Shown here: piece by piece, positions 12,142 to 23,110 of the stretch
Layout: each line of letters starts with the position of its first letter
How positions within the stretch are numbered: the first letter of the stretch is position 1
Assembly (NCBI GenBank): GCA_037974665.1
Contig: CM075771.1
Span: 16,031,425 to 16,095,424 of the forward strand
Direction of reading: 5' to 3'
Length of the DNA: 64,000 nt
DNA from: Ehretia macrophylla
Taxonomy: Eukaryota; Streptophyta; Magnoliopsida; Boraginales; Ehretiaceae
The notes under the pieces: model-generated
Seen by the model: only the letters and a program-made list of their open reading frames with translations
What the model was told of the DNA's origin: nothing
Database searches by the model: none
Program-made: the position numbers and the translations under genes

Positions 12142-12260
12142 GGGTGCGATCATTCCAGCACTAATGCACTGGATCAGATCAGAACTCCGAAGTTAAGTGT
12201 TCTTGGGAGAGAGTAGTACTGGGATGGGTGACCCCCTAGGAAGTCCTCGTGTTGTACCCC
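12142..12260 (+). rRNA. 5S rRNA: 5S rRNA gene copy 18
   Basis: Full length, about 8 differences: C29T, C35A, C36G, C57T, G60T, C67A, G97A, C114T. The AGATCAG variant at 35-36 and C67A link it to copy 19. The upstream CATTACGGG is shared with copy 19 as well. Confidence 0.94.
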
Positions 12261-12824
12261 CCTTTTAGTTTTGCTTTTTTGCCCCGTTAAGCCTTCCCAA
12301 GATTCTTTATCTCTCACATTTCTATTATCAAGTCCCACGGCATCTTGGACAAGACAACTGCTACTCGCGTAGAGGCCGAGCCCGCAAACCGAGGGCGTGG
12401 GGCCAGTGACCAAGTCTCCGTCGCTCCGGTGCCCATAACTTTTGATCTGTAATAAGTTATGCGGCGCACAACATACTGTCGGAAAGCTTTCATAGAGCTC
12501 TACGATGTGGGCAACAAGCCAACTAGGGTGTGCCTATTTTTGGAGCTGAAAATCGATCATTTTCATCAATTTTGAGCCACTTTTCTTCTTTTTGCGTTGT
12601 TTCTTCATCCTAGATCATTCGTAGTGAGCCGCGAAAAGGACAACATCCTTACTCGTAGGACATTAGAGGGCACTACAACGTGTGGATAATGCGTCTTGCA
12701 ATGAAGCTACGTTGTTTAAGCAGATGGGTCATCGATAAACCCATTGGGCCTTTCGAATAGGCCGTCTCTTTGGGCTGGTACTGTGAACCGTCAACACATA
12801 AGGGTTTTGTGCCCTCAACATTAC

Positions 12825-12943
12825 GGGTGCGATGATTCCAACACTAATGCACCGGATCTGATCAGAACTCCAAAGTTAAGCATGCTTGGGAGAGAGTAGT
12901 ACTGGGATGGGTGACCCCGAGGGAAGTCCGAGTGTTGCTCCCC
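12825..12943 (+). rRNA. 5S rRNA: 5S rRNA gene copy 19
   Basis: Full length, about 12 differences: C10G, G17A, C35T, C36G, G48A, G58A, C67A, C95G, T96A, T106G, C107A, A115T. Closest relative is copy 18. Box A and IE altered. Confidence 0.92.
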
Positions 12944-12975
12944 CCTTTTCCTTTTGATTTTTTGCTCCATTAAAC

Positions 12976-13036
12976 CTTGCCAAGATGCTTTATTCGTCAT
13001 ACTTATATTATTGAGTCCCACGGCATCTTGGGCAAG
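12976..13036. repeat. Spacer inverted repeat, stem of 13-14 bp (example unit)
   Basis: Left arm CTTGCCAAGATGC at 12976-12988 pairs with right arm GCATCTTGGGCAAG at 13023-13036, with one bulged G and a 34-nt loop. The same arms occur about 50 bp after almost every 5S gene. Many units between 14 and 55 kb have GAATCTTGG on the right, giving one mismatch. Units after copies 68 and 85 have lost the left arm or the loop. Confidence 0.8.
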
Positions 13037-13507
13037 ACAACTTCGCCTCATGTAGAGGCTGGGCCCGCAATACGAGGGCGTGGGGCCAGTGACCAAGTCT
13101 CCGTCGCACCAGTGACCATAAATTTTGATCCGTAAGGAGTTATAAAGCCTACATCATACTGTTGGAAAGCTCTTCGAGAGCACTATGACGGGGGCAGCAA
13201 GCCTACTTGGTTGTACCTGCTTTCGGGGCCCAAAATCGATCATTTTCATCAATTTTGGGTCACTTTCCTTCTTTTTACACAGATTTTTCATCCCAGATCG
13301 TTTGTAGTGAGCCGCGAAAAGGACGACAACCTTACTCGCAGGACATTAGAGGGCACTACAACGTGTCGATAATGCGTCTTGCGAGGATGCTACGTTGTTG
13401 AATCAGATGGGTAGTCGATAAACCCATTGGGCCTTTCGAATTGGCCGTCTCTCTGGGCTGGGACTGTGAACCGTCAACACATAAGGCTTTTGCGCCCTCA
13501 ACATGAT

Positions 13508-13626
13508 GGGTGCGATCATTCTAGCACTAATACAACAGATCCCATCAGAACTCTGATGTTAAGCGTGTTTGGGCGAGAGTAGTACTCGGATGGGTGACCC
13601 CCTGGGAAGTCCTCGTGTTGCACTCC
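13508..13626 (+). rRNA. 5S rRNA: 5S rRNA gene copy 20
   Basis: Full length, about 9 differences: C15T, G25A, C28A, G30A, C47T, A50T, C61T, G80C, C117T. Box A hit at both ends. The TTGCACTCC end recurs in copies 53, 55 and 57. Confidence 0.93.
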
Positions 13627-14188
13627 CTTTTCATTTTGGTTTTTTGCCCCGTTCAGGCTTCCCAAGATGCTCTATCTGTCGCATTTCTATTATCGAGTAC
13701 CACGGCATCTTGGGCAGGACAACTTCACTTCGCGTAGAGGCTGGGCCCATAAACCGAGGGCGTGGGGCCTCTGACCAGGTCTCCATCGCTCCAGTGCCCA
13801 TAACTTTTGATCCTTAAGGAGTTATATGGCACACAGCTTACCGTTGAAAAGCTCTCAAAGGACTTTACGACATGGGCAGCAAGTTTGCTCAGCTGTGCCT
13901 GTTTTCGGAACCCAAAATTGATTGTTTTCATCAATTTGGGCCACTTTTCTTCTTTTTGCGCTGTTTCTTTGTCCCAGATCGTTCGTCGTGACCGGCGAAA
14001 AGGACGACAACCTAACTCGTAGGACATTAGAGGGTACTACAATGCATCGATATTGCGTCTTGCAAGGATGCTACGTTGTTGAAGTAGATGGGTCGTCAAT
14101 AAACCCATTGGACCTTTCGAATAGGCCGTCTCTCTGGGCTGGGACTGCTAACCATCAACACATAAGGATTTTGCGTCCTCAACATGAT

Positions 14189-14307
14189 GGGTGCGATCAT
14201 ACCAGCACTAATGCACCGGATTCTATCAAAACTCCGAAGTTAAGCTTGCTTGGGCGAGAGTAGTACTGGGATGGGTAACCCCCTGGGAAGTCCTCGAGTT
14301 ATACCCC
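14189..14307 (+). rRNA. 5S rRNA: 5S rRNA gene copy 21
   Basis: Full length, about 9 differences: T13A, C34T, C36T, G41A, G58T, G89A, T109A, G113A, C114T. T13A restores the usual plant base. The 3' helix strand (GTTATACC) is damaged. Confidence 0.93.
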
Positions 14308-14551
14308 GCTTTTTGTTTTTTTTGCCCCGTTAAACCTTGCCAAGATGCTTTATCCGTCATACTTCTATTATCGAGTCCCACGGCATCTTGGGCAAGACAA
14401 CGTCGCCTCGCGTGGATGCTGGGCCTGGAAACCGAGGGCGTGGGGCCACAAACCAAGTCTCCGTCGCTCAGGTGCCCATAAATTTTGATCCGTAAGGAGT
14501 TATGCGACTCACAGCATACTGTTGAAAAGCTCTCCGAGAGCTCTACGATGG

Positions 14552-14637
14552 GGGCAGCAAGCCTGCTCGGTTGTGCCCGTTGTCAGAGGGCTTTTCAACA
14601 TGGGCAGCAAGTCTGCTACGCTGTTCCTATTTTCGGA
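14552..14637 (+). repeat. 50-bp partial duplication inside one spacer
   Basis: The segment GGGCAGCAAG(C/T)CTGCT...CAGAG or CGGAG occurs at 14552-14588 and again at 14602-14637. The two halves differ at several sites, so the inserted piece probably came from another unit by unequal exchange rather than simple slippage. It accounts for the 729-bp unit. Confidence 0.7.
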
Positions 14638-14917
14638 GCCCAAAATCGATTGATTTCATCAATTTTGGGCCACTTTTCTTCTTTTGGAGCTGTTTCTTCA
14701 TCCTAGATCATTCGTAGTGAGCCGCGAAAAGGAAGACAACCTTATTCGCATGACATTAGAGGGCACTACAATGCATCAATAACGCGTCTTGCGAGGATGC
14801 TACGTTGTTGAAGTAAATGGAACGTTGATAAACACATTGGGCCTTTCGAATGGGACGTCTCTCTGGGCTGGGACTGTGAACCGTCAACACATAAGGATTT
14901 TGCGCCCTCAACATGAC

Positions 14918-15036
14918 AAGTGCGATCATTCCAGCACTAATGCACTGGATCCCATCAGAATTCTGAAGTTAAGTGTGCTTGGGCGAGAGTAGTACTGGGA
15001 TGGGCAACCCACTAGGAAGTCCTCATGTTGCACCCC
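14918..15036 (+). rRNA. 5S rRNA: 5S rRNA gene copy 22
   Basis: Full length, about 11 differences: G1A, G2A, C29T, C44T, C47T, C57T, T88C, G89A, C94A, G97A, G108A. The preceding spacer carries a 50-bp internal duplication, making this the 729-bp unit. Confidence 0.92.
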
Positions 15037-15600
15037 CCTTTTTGTTTTGATTTTTTGCCCCGTTACGCCTTGCCAAGATGCTTTATCCGTCATACTTCTA
15101 TTATCGAGTCCCACGGAATCTTGGGCAAAACAACTTCGCCTCGCGTAGAGGCTAGGCCGGCAAACAGAGGGCATGGGGCTAGTGACCAAGTCTTTGTCGC
15201 TCTGGTGCCCATAACTTTTGAATCGTAAGGAGTTATGCGTCGCACAGCATACTGTTGGAAAGCTCTCCGAGAGCTCTACGACGGAGGCAACAAACCTCCC
15301 TTGTAGTGCCTATTTTCGGAGCCCAAAATAGATCATTTTCATCAGTTTTAGGCCACTTTTCTTCTTTTTGCACTATTTTTTCGTCCCAGATCGTTCGTAG
15401 TGAGCCGTTAAAAGGACGACAACCTAACTCGTAGGACATTATAGGGCACTACAAAGCGTCAATATCGTGTCTTGCAAGGATGCTATGTTGTTGAAGCAGA
15501 TGGGTCATCGATGAACCCATTGCGCCTTTCGAATAGGCCGTCTCTCTGGGCTGGGACTGTGAACCGTCAACACATATGGGTTTTGTGCCCCTAACATATC

Positions 15601-15719
15601 GGGTGTGATAATTCCAGCACTAATGCACCGGATCCCATCAAAACTATGAAGTTAAGCAAGCTTGGGCCAGAGTAGTACTGGGATAAGTGACCCCCCGAGA
15701 AGTCCTAGTGTTGCACCTC
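15601..15719 (+). rRNA. 5S rRNA: 5S rRNA gene copy 23 (degenerate)
   Basis: Full length, about 14 differences: C6T, C10A, G41A, C46A, C47T, G58A, T59A, G68C, G85A, G86A, T96C, G98A, C107A, C118T. All three boxes are hit. Confidence 0.9.
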
Positions 15720-16256
15720 CCTTTTCGTTTTTCTTTTTTGCCCCGGTAAGCCTTCCCATGATGCTTTATCCCTCATATTTCTATTATCGAGTCCTACGGC
15801 ATCTTGGGCAAGACAACTTCACCTCGCGTATAGGCTGAGCTCGCAAACTGAGGGCGTGGGGCCAGTGACCAAGTCTTCGTCGCTCCGGTGCCCACAACTT
15901 TTGATCTGTAAGGAGTTATGTGGCGCACAGCATCCCGTTGGACAGCTCTCTAACAGCTCTGCGATGTGGACAGCAAGCCTACTAGGCTGTGCCTATTTTC
16001 GGAGCCCAAAATCGATCGTTTTAATCAGATTTGAGCCACTTTTCTTCTTTTTGCAGTGAGCCGTGAAAAGGAAGACAACCTAACTCGCAGGACATTAGAG
16101 GGTACTACAACACGTTGATATCACGTCTTACGAGGATGCTACGTTGTTGAAGTAGATGGGTCATCGATAAACCCATTGGGCCTTTCGAATGGGCCGTCTC
16201 TCTGGGCTGGGACAGTGAACCATTAACACATAAGAGTTTTGCGCCCTCAACTTGAC

Positions 16257-16375
16257 GGGTGCGATCATTCCAGCACTAATGCAATGGATCCAATCAGAAC
16301 TCAAAAGTTAAGAATGCTTGGGTGAGAGTAGTACTGGGATGGGTGACCCCCTAGAAAGTCCTCGTGTTGCACCCC
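16257..16375 (+). rRNA. 5S rRNA: 5S rRNA gene copy 24
   Basis: Full length, about 10 differences: C28A, C29T, C36A, C47A, G48A, C57A, G58A, C67T, G97A, G99A. The spacer before it lost about 27 bp near 16054. The spacer after it carries the GCCTTTGCCAAGATGTTTTAT-type variant. Confidence 0.93.
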
Positions 16376-16940
16376 CCTTTTCGTTTTGATTTTTTGCCAC
16401 GTTAAGCCTTTGCCAAGATGTTTTATCTGTCATACTTCTATTATCGAGTCCCACGGAATCTTGGGCAAGACAACTTTGCTTCGTCTAGAGGTTGTTCCCG
16501 CAAACCGAGGGTGCGAGGCTAGTGACCAAGTCTCTGTCGCTCCGGTGCCCATAACTTTTGATTCGTAAGGAGTTATGCGACGCACAGAATACCGTTGGAA
16601 AGCTCTCCGAGAGCTGTACGACGAAGGTAGCAAGCCTACTTTGTTGTGCCTATTTTTGGAGCCCAAAATCGATTATTTTCATCAGTTTTGGGCCACTTTT
16701 CTTCTTTTTTCGCTGTTTCTTCATCCCAGATCGTTCATAGTGGATTGCAAAAAGGACGACAACCTAACTCGCAGGACATTAGAGGGTACGACAATGCGTC
16801 AATATCGCGTCTTGCAAGGATGCTACGTTGTTGAAGCAAATGGGTCGTTGATAAACCCATTGAGCCTTTCGAATTGGCCGTCTCTCTGGGCTGGGATTGT
16901 GAACCGTCAACACATAAGGGTTTTGTGCCCTCAACATGAC

Positions 16941-17058
16941 GGGTGCGATCATTCTAGCACCAATGCACCAGATCCCATCAGAACTCCGAAGTTAAGCGTG
17001 CTTGGGCGAGGTAGTACTGGGATGGGTGACCCCCTAAGAAGTCTACGTGTTGCACCCC
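16941..17058 (+). rRNA. 5S rRNA: 5S rRNA gene copy 25 (1-bp deletion in IE)
   Basis: 118 nt. One base is lost at 70-71 (GGGCGAGGTAG), at the IE edge, shifting box A/box C spacing. About 7 substitutions: C15T, T21C, G30A, G97A, G98A, C105T, T106A. Likely impaired TFIIIA binding. Confidence 0.92.
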
Positions 17059-17622
17059 CCTTTTCGTTTTTATTTTTTGCCCCGTTAAGCCTTGCCAAGA
17101 TGCTTTGTCTGTCATACTTCTATTATCGAGTCCCACGGAATCTTGGCCAAGACAACTTTGCCTCGCGTAAAGGCTGGGGCCACAAACCGAGGGCGTGGGG
17201 CTAGTGACCAAGTCTCCGTTACTCCGGTGCCCATAAGTTTTGATCCCTAAGGAGTTATACGGCATATAGCATTCCATTGGAAAGCTCTCCGAGAGTTCTA
17301 CGACGGCGGCAACAAGCCTGCTCGGCTGTGTCTGTTTTCGGAGCCCAAAATTAATATTTTTCATCAGTTTTGGGCCACTTTTCTTCTTTTTGTGCTGTTT
17401 CTTCATCCCGGATCGTTCGTAGTGAGCCGCAAAAAGGACTACAACCTAACTCGTAGGACATTAGAGGGCACTACAATGCGTCGATTTCGCATCTTGCAAG
17501 AATGCTACATTGTTGAAGCAGATGGGTCATCGATAAACCCTTTGGGCCTTTCGAATGGGCCGTCTTTATGGTTTGGGACTGCGAACCGTCAGCAAATAAG
17601 GGTTTTGCGCCCGCAACATGAC

Positions 17623-17741
17623 GGGTGCGATCATTCCAGCACTAATCCACCGGATCCCATCAAAACTCTGAACTCGAGCGTGCTTGGGCGAGAGTAGTAC
17701 TGGGATGGGTGATAACCTCGGACGTCCTCGTGTTGCACCCC
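17623..17741 (+). rRNA. 5S rRNA: 5S rRNA gene copy 26 (box A destroyed)
   Basis: Full length, about 11 differences: G25C, G41A, C47T, G51C, T53C, A54G, C91T, C92A, C93A, G97C, A101C. GTTAAGC in box A has become CTCGAGC, an XhoI-like site. I infer it is transcriptionally dead. Confidence 0.91.
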
Positions 17742-17869
17742 ACTTTTCATTTTGATTTTTTTCCCCGTTAAGCCTTTGCCAATATGTTTTATCAGTCATA
17801 CCTCTATTATTGAGTCCCACGGAATCTTTGACAAGACAATTTCGCCTCGCGTACAGGCTGGGCCCCACA

Positions 17870-17890
17870 AACCGAGGGTGACGCACATGA
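17870..17890 (+). other. About 64-bp spacer deletion junction
   Basis: CCGAGGGTG joins directly to ACGCACATGATACC; the segment holding CCATAACTTTTGATCCG is missing. It explains the 619-bp unit between copies 26 and 27. Confidence 0.75.
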
Positions 17891-18241
17891 TACCTTTGGA
17901 AAGATCTTCGGGAGCTCTACGACGGAGGTAGCAAGCCAGCTCAGATGTGGCAATTTTCGGAGCCCAAAATCGATCATTTTCATCAATTTTGGTCCACTTT
18001 TCTTCCTTTTGCGCTATTTCTTCATCTCGGATCGTTCGTAGTGAGTCGCAAAAAGGACGACACCCTTACTTACATGACATTAGAGGACAATACAACACGT
18101 CGATAACGCCTCTTACGAGGATGCTACGTTGTTGAAGCAGATGGGTCGTCGATTAACCCATTGGGCGTTCCGAATGGGCCGTCTCTCTGGGCTGGGACTG
18201 TGAACCGTCAACACATAAGGGTTTTGCGCCCTCAACATGAC

Positions 18242-18360
18242 GGGTATGATGATTCCAGCATTGATACTCCAGATCCCATCAGAACTCACAAGTTAAGCGT
18301 GCTTGGGCGAGAGTAGTACTGGGATGGGTAACCCCCTGGGAAGTCCTCTTGTTGCACCCC
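18242..18360 (+). rRNA. 5S rRNA: 5S rRNA gene copy 27
   Basis: Full length, about 12 differences, concentrated in 5-30 (G5A, C6T, C10G, C20T, A22G, G25A, A27T, G30A) plus C47A, G48C, G89A, G108T. The preceding spacer lost about 64 bp near 17879. First copy carrying the A22G marker. Confidence 0.91.
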
Positions 18361-18924
18361 TTTTTTCTTTTTGATTTTTTGCCCCGTTAAGCCTTACCAA
18401 GATGATTTATCCGTCATACTTCTATTATCGAGTCCTACGGAATCTTGCGCAAGACAACTTCGCTTCGCCTAGAGGATGGGCCCGCAAACTGAGGGCGCGG
18501 GGCCAGTGACCAAGTCTCCGTCGCTCTGGTGCCCATAACTTTTGATCCGTAAGCAGTTATGCGGTGCACAGTATACCGTTGGAAAGCTCTCTTAGAGCAC
18601 TACGACGAAGGCAGCAAGTCTGCTCGGCTGTGCCTATTTTCGAAGCCCCAAATCAATCATTTTCATCTGTTTTAGGCCACCTTTCTTTTTTTTGCATTGT
18701 TTATTTGTCCTGAATCGTTCGTAGTGAGACGCGAAAAGGACGACAACCTAACTCACAGGACATTAGAGAGCACTACAATGTGTCGATATCGCGTCTTGCG
18801 AGGATGGTACCTTGTTGAAGCAGATGGGTCATCGATAAACCCATTAGGCCTTTCGAATGGGCCGTCTCTCTAGGCTGGGACTACGAACTGTCAGTACATA
18901 AGGGTTTTTCTCCCTCAACATGAC

Positions 18925-19043
18925 GGGTGCGATAATTCCAGCACTAATGCACCAGATCTCATCAGAACTCTAAAGTTTAGCATGTTTGGGCGAGAGTAGT
19001 ACCGGGATGGGTGACCACCTCGAAAGTCCTCGTGTTGCACCCC
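18925..19043 (+). rRNA. 5S rRNA: 5S rRNA gene copy 28
   Basis: Full length, about 12 differences: C10A, G30A, C35T, C47T, G48A, A54T, G58A, C61T, T79C, C93A, G97C, G99A. Member of the CCACCTCG subfamily with its linked spacer variant GCCTTTGC...GATGTTTTAT. Confidence 0.92.
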
Positions 19044-19608
19044 ACTTTTCATTTTGATTTTTTGCCCCGTTAAGCCTTTGCGAAGATGTTTTATCCGTCA
19101 TACTTCTATTATCGAGTCCCACGGAATCTTGGGCAAGACAACTTCGCCTCACGTAGAGGCTGTGCCCGCAAACCGAGGGCGTGGGGCTAATGAACAAGTC
19201 TCCGTTGCTCCGGTGCCCATAACTTTTATTTCGTAAGGAGTTATGCGGTGTACAACATACCGTTGGAAAGCTCTGTGAGAGCTCTAGGACTAGGGCAGCA
19301 AGCCTGCTTGGCTGTGCCTATTTTCGGAGCCCAAACTCGATCGTTTTCATAAGTTTTGGGCTACTTTTCTTCTTTTTATGTTATTTTTTCATCACGGATT
19401 GGCCGTCGTGAGCCACGAAAAGGATGACAACCTAACTCGCAGGACATTAGAGGGCCCTACAACCCGTCGATATCACGTATTGGGAGGATGCTACATTGTT
19501 GAAGCAAATGGGTTGTCGATAAGCCCATTGGGCCTTTTGAACGGGCCGTCTCTCTCGGTTGGGATTGTGAACTGTTAGCACATAAGGGCTTTGCGCCCTC
19601 AACATGAC

Positions 19609-19706
19609 GGGTGCGATGATCCCATTAGAACTCCGAAGTTAAGCGTGCTTGGGCGCAAGTAGTACTGGGATGGATGACCCCGTAGAATGTCCTCGTGTTG
19701 CACCCT
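19609..19706 (+). pseudogene. 5S rRNA: Truncated 5S rRNA pseudogene (copy 29)
   Basis: Only 98 nt: GGGTGCGAT runs straight into GATCCCATTAG, so about 21 bp (positions 10-30, helix II and its loop) are gone. The junction sits on a GAT repeat, as expected from slippage or microhomology. The 3' part keeps box A but has IE damage (GGGCGCAAG) and box C damage (GGATGGATGA). It cannot fold as 5S rRNA. Confidence 0.92.
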
Positions 19707-20269
19707 CCTTTTCATTTTTATTTTTTGCCTCCTTAAGCCATACAAAGAAGCTTTATCCGTCATACTTCTATTATCGAGTCCCACGGAATCTTGGTCAAGA
19801 CAATTTCACCTCGCGTAAAGGCTGGGCCCGCAAACCAAGGGTGTGGGGCTAGTGACCAAGTCTCCGTTTATCCGGTGCCCATAAATTTCATCCGTAAGGA
19901 GTTATATGGCGTATAGCAAACCGTTAGAAAGCTCTATGAGAGATCTACGACAACGGCAGCAAGCCTGCTCAGCTGTGCATGTTTTCGGAGCCCAAAATCG
20001 ATAATTTTCATTAATTTTGGGCCACTTTTCTTCTTTTTGCGTTGTTTCTTCATCCCGGATCATTCATAGAGAGCCGCGAAAAGGACGACAACCTAACTTG
20101 CAGGACATTAGAGGGCACTACAATGCATCGATATCACGCCTTGTGAGGATGTTACTTTGTTGAAGTAGATGGGCCATCGATAAACCCATTAGGCCTTTCG
20201 AATGGTCCGTCTCTCTGGGCTGGGATTGTGAACTGTCCGCACATAAGGGTTTTGCACCCTCAACATGAC

Positions 20270-20388
20270 GGGTGCGATCATTCCAGCACTAATGCACTGG
20301 ATCCCATCAGAACTCCGAAGTTAAGCGTGCTTAGGCGAGAGTAGTACCGGGATGGGTGACCCCCTGAGAAGTCCTCGTGTTGCACCCC
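20270..20388 (+). rRNA. 5S rRNA: 5S rRNA gene copy 30 (well preserved)
   Basis: About 4 differences: C29T, G64A, T79C, G98A. Only the last base of box A is touched. The 5' flank CACATAAGGGTTTTGCACCC is good. A plausible functional copy. Confidence 0.96.
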
Positions 20389-20914
20389 CTTTTTCGTTTT
20401 TATTTTTTGCCCCGTTAAGCCTTCGAAAGATGCTTTACCCGTCATACTTCTATAATCAAGTCCCACAGAATCTTGGGCAAGACAACTTCACCTCGCGTAG
20501 AGGTTGGGCCCGCAAACCGAGGGCGTGGGGCTAGTGACTAAGTTTCCGTCGCTCCGGTACCCATAACTTTCGATCTGTAAAGAGTTATGCGATGCACAGC
20601 ATACCGTTGGAAAGCTTTTTGAGAGCCCTACGATGGGGGCAGCAAGCCTACTCTGCTTTGCCTATTTTCAAAGCCCAAAATCAATCATTTTCATAAGTTT
20701 TGGGCTACTTTTCTTCTTTTTACGCTGTTTCTTCGTCCCGGATAGTTTGTAGTGAGTTGCAAAAACAACAACAACATAACTCGTTGGATATTAGAGGGTA
20801 CTACAATGCGTCGATATCGCGTCTTGCGAGGATGCTACGTTGTTGAAGCAGATGGGTCGTCGATAAACCCATTGGGCGTTTCGAATGGGCTGTCTCTCTG
20901 GGCCGGGACTGTGA

Positions 20915-20930
20915 ACCGTCAAGGTTTTTG
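20915..20930 (+). other. Deletion of the ATAA element before copy 31
   Basis: GTGAACCGTCAA joins GGTTTTTGCGCCC; the eight bases CACATAAG expected between them are absent. Confidence 0.8.
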
Positions 20931-20944
20931 CGCCCTCAACATGA

Positions 20945-21063
20945 CGGGAGGGATCATTGCAGTACTAAAGCACTGGATACCATCAGAACTTCGAAGTTAA
21001 GTGTGCTTGGGTGAGAGTAGTACTGGGATAGGTGATCCCCTGGGAAGTCCTCGTGTTGTACCC
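20945..21063 (+). rRNA. 5S rRNA: 5S rRNA gene copy 31 (upstream element deleted)
   Basis: Full length, about 13 differences: T4A, C6G, C14G, C18T, T24A, C29T, C34A, C46T, C57T, C67T, G85A, C91T, C114T. An 8-bp deletion at about 20922 removes CACATAAG, the ATAA element. Probably silent. Confidence 0.91.
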
Positions 21064-21628
21064 CCATTTTCGTTTTTATTTTTTTCCCCGTTAAGCCTTG
21101 CCAAGATACTTTATCCGTCATGCTTCTACTATCGAGTCCCTCGGAATCTTGGGCAAGACAACTTCGTCTCGCATGGAGGATAGGCCCGTAAACCGAGGGC
21201 GTGGGGCCAGTGACCAAGTCTCCGTCGCTCTGGTGCCCATAACTTTAGATCCGTAAGGAGTTATGCGGCGCACAGGATACCGTTGGAAAGCTCTCCGAGA
21301 GCTCTACGATGGGGGTAGCCAGTCTGCTCAGCTGTGCCTATTTTTGGAGCCCAAAATCGATCGTCTCCATTAGTTTTGGGCCATTTTTCTTCTTTTTGCG
21401 CTGTTTCTTCATCCCGGTACGTTCGTAGCGCGCCGCAAAAAGGACGACAACCTAACTCACAGGACATTAGAGGGCACTACAATGCGTCGCTATCCAGTTT
21501 TGCTAGGATGCTATGTTGTTGAAACAGATGGGTCATCGATAAACCCGTTGGGCCTGTCGAATGGGCTGTCTCTCTGGACTGGGACTATGAACCATCAGCA
21601 CATAAGGGTTTTGCCCCCTCAACATGAC

Positions 21629-21746
21629 GTGTGCGATCATTCCAGCGCTGATGCACCGGATCCCATCTGAACTACGAAGTTAAGCGTGCTTGGGCGAGAG
21701 TAGTACTAGGATGGGTGACCCCTAGGAAGTCCTCGTATTGCACCCC
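21629..21746 (+). rRNA. 5S rRNA: 5S rRNA gene copy 32 (1-bp deletion in box C)
   Basis: 118 nt; one base lost in the 91-97 run (GTGACCCCTAGGAAG). Substitutions: G2T, A19G, A22G, A40T, C46A, G80A, G110A. Box A and IE intact. Confidence 0.92.
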
Positions 21747-22308
21747 CTTTTCGTTTTTATGTTTTGCCCCGTTAAGCCTTGCCAATATGCTTTATCTGTC
21801 ACACTTCTATTATCGAGTCCCACGGAATCTTGGGCAAAAGAACTTCGCCTAGCATAGAGGCTAGGCCCGCAAACCGAGGGCGTGGGGCTAGTGACCAAGT
21901 CTCCGTCGCTCCGGTGCCCATAAATTTTGATCCGTAAGGAATTATGCGGCACATAGCATACCGTTTGAAGGCCCTCTGAGAGCTCTACGACGGAGGCAAC
22001 AAGCCTGCTCGGCTGTGGTTGTTTTTGGAGCCCAAAATCAATAGTTTTCGTCAGTTTTAGGCCATTTTTCTTCTTTTTGCGCTGTTTATTCGTCCAGGAT
22101 CGTTCGTAGTGAGCCACGAAAATGACGACAACCTAACTCATAGGACATTAGAGGGTACTAAAATTCATCAATATTGCATCTTGCGAGGATGCTACGTTGT
22201 TGAAGAAGATGGGTCGTCGTAAACCCATTGGGCCTTTCGAACGGGCCGTCTCTCTGGGTTGGGACTACGAACCATCAGCACATAAGGGTTTTGCGCCCTC
22301 AACTTGAC

Positions 22309-22427
22309 GGGTGCGATCATTCCAGCACTAATGCACCGGATCCCATCAGAACTCTGAAGTTAAGTGTGCTTGGGTGAGAGTAGTACTGGGATGGGTGACC
22401 ACCTCGGAAGTCCTCGTGTTGCACACC
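22309..22427 (+). rRNA. 5S rRNA: 5S rRNA gene copy 33
   Basis: Full length, about 6 differences: C47T, C57T, C67T, C93A, G97C, C117A. Three are C-to-T at CpG. Member of the CCACCTCGGA subfamily with linked spacer variant at 22459. Confidence 0.95.
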
Positions 22428-22991
22428 CCTTTTCGTTTTTATGTTTTGCCCCGTTAACCCTTTGCCAAGATGTTTTATCTGTCATACTTCTATTATCGAG
22501 TCCCACAGAATCTTGGGCAAGACAACTTCGCCTCACGTAGAGGCTGGGCCGGCAAACCGAGGACCTAGGGCTAGTGACCGACTCTCTGTCGCTCCAGTGC
22601 CCATAACTTTTGATCTGTAAGGACTTGTGCGCACACAACATACCGTTGGAAAGCTCTCCCAGAGCTCTACGACAGAGGTAGCAAGCTTGCTCGGCAGTGC
22701 CTTTTTTTGAGCCCAAAATTGAACATTTTCATCAGTTTTGAGACACTTTTCTTCTTTTTACGCTATTTTTTCGTCCCGGCTCATTCGTAGTGAGCCGCGA
22801 AAAAGGATCACAACCTAACTTGCAGGACATTAGAAGGCACTACAACGCATCGATATGACTTCTTTTGAGGATGCTACGTTGTTGAAGCAGATGGGTCGTC
22901 GATAAACCCATTAGGCCTTTCAAATGGGCCGTCTCTCAGGGCTGGGACTGTGAATTGTCAGCACATAAGGGTTTTGCACCCTCAACATGAC

Positions 22992-23110
22992 GGGTACAAT
23001 CATACCAGCACTGATGCACCGGATCCCATCAGAACTCCGAAGTTAAGTGTGCTTGGGTGAGAGTAGTACTGGGACGGGTGACCCCTTGCGAAGTCCTCGT
23101 GTTGCACCCC
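22992..23110 (+). rRNA. 5S rRNA: 5S rRNA gene copy 34
   Basis: Full length, about 9 differences: G5A, G7A, T13A, A22G, C57T, C67T, T84C, C95T, G98C. T13A is the usual plant base; A22G marker present. Confidence 0.93.

Noticed and set aside
16575-17204. A 209-codon open frame on the + strand, and a family of 60-165-codon frames on both strands with similar peptides (GRQPNSQDIRGHYNASISR, LTRRTLEGTT, KASWQGLTGQKIKTKRG).
   Set aside because: The same peptides recur once per 683-bp unit because the DNA repeats. The frames run across 5S genes, break at random positions in other units, lack consistent starts and stops, and 683 is not a multiple of 3. No known domain is visible.
17640-17690. CTCGAG in copy 26 as an engineered restriction site.
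   Set aside because: It arises from three point changes in box A within an otherwise natural degenerate unit; nothing around it suggests a construct.
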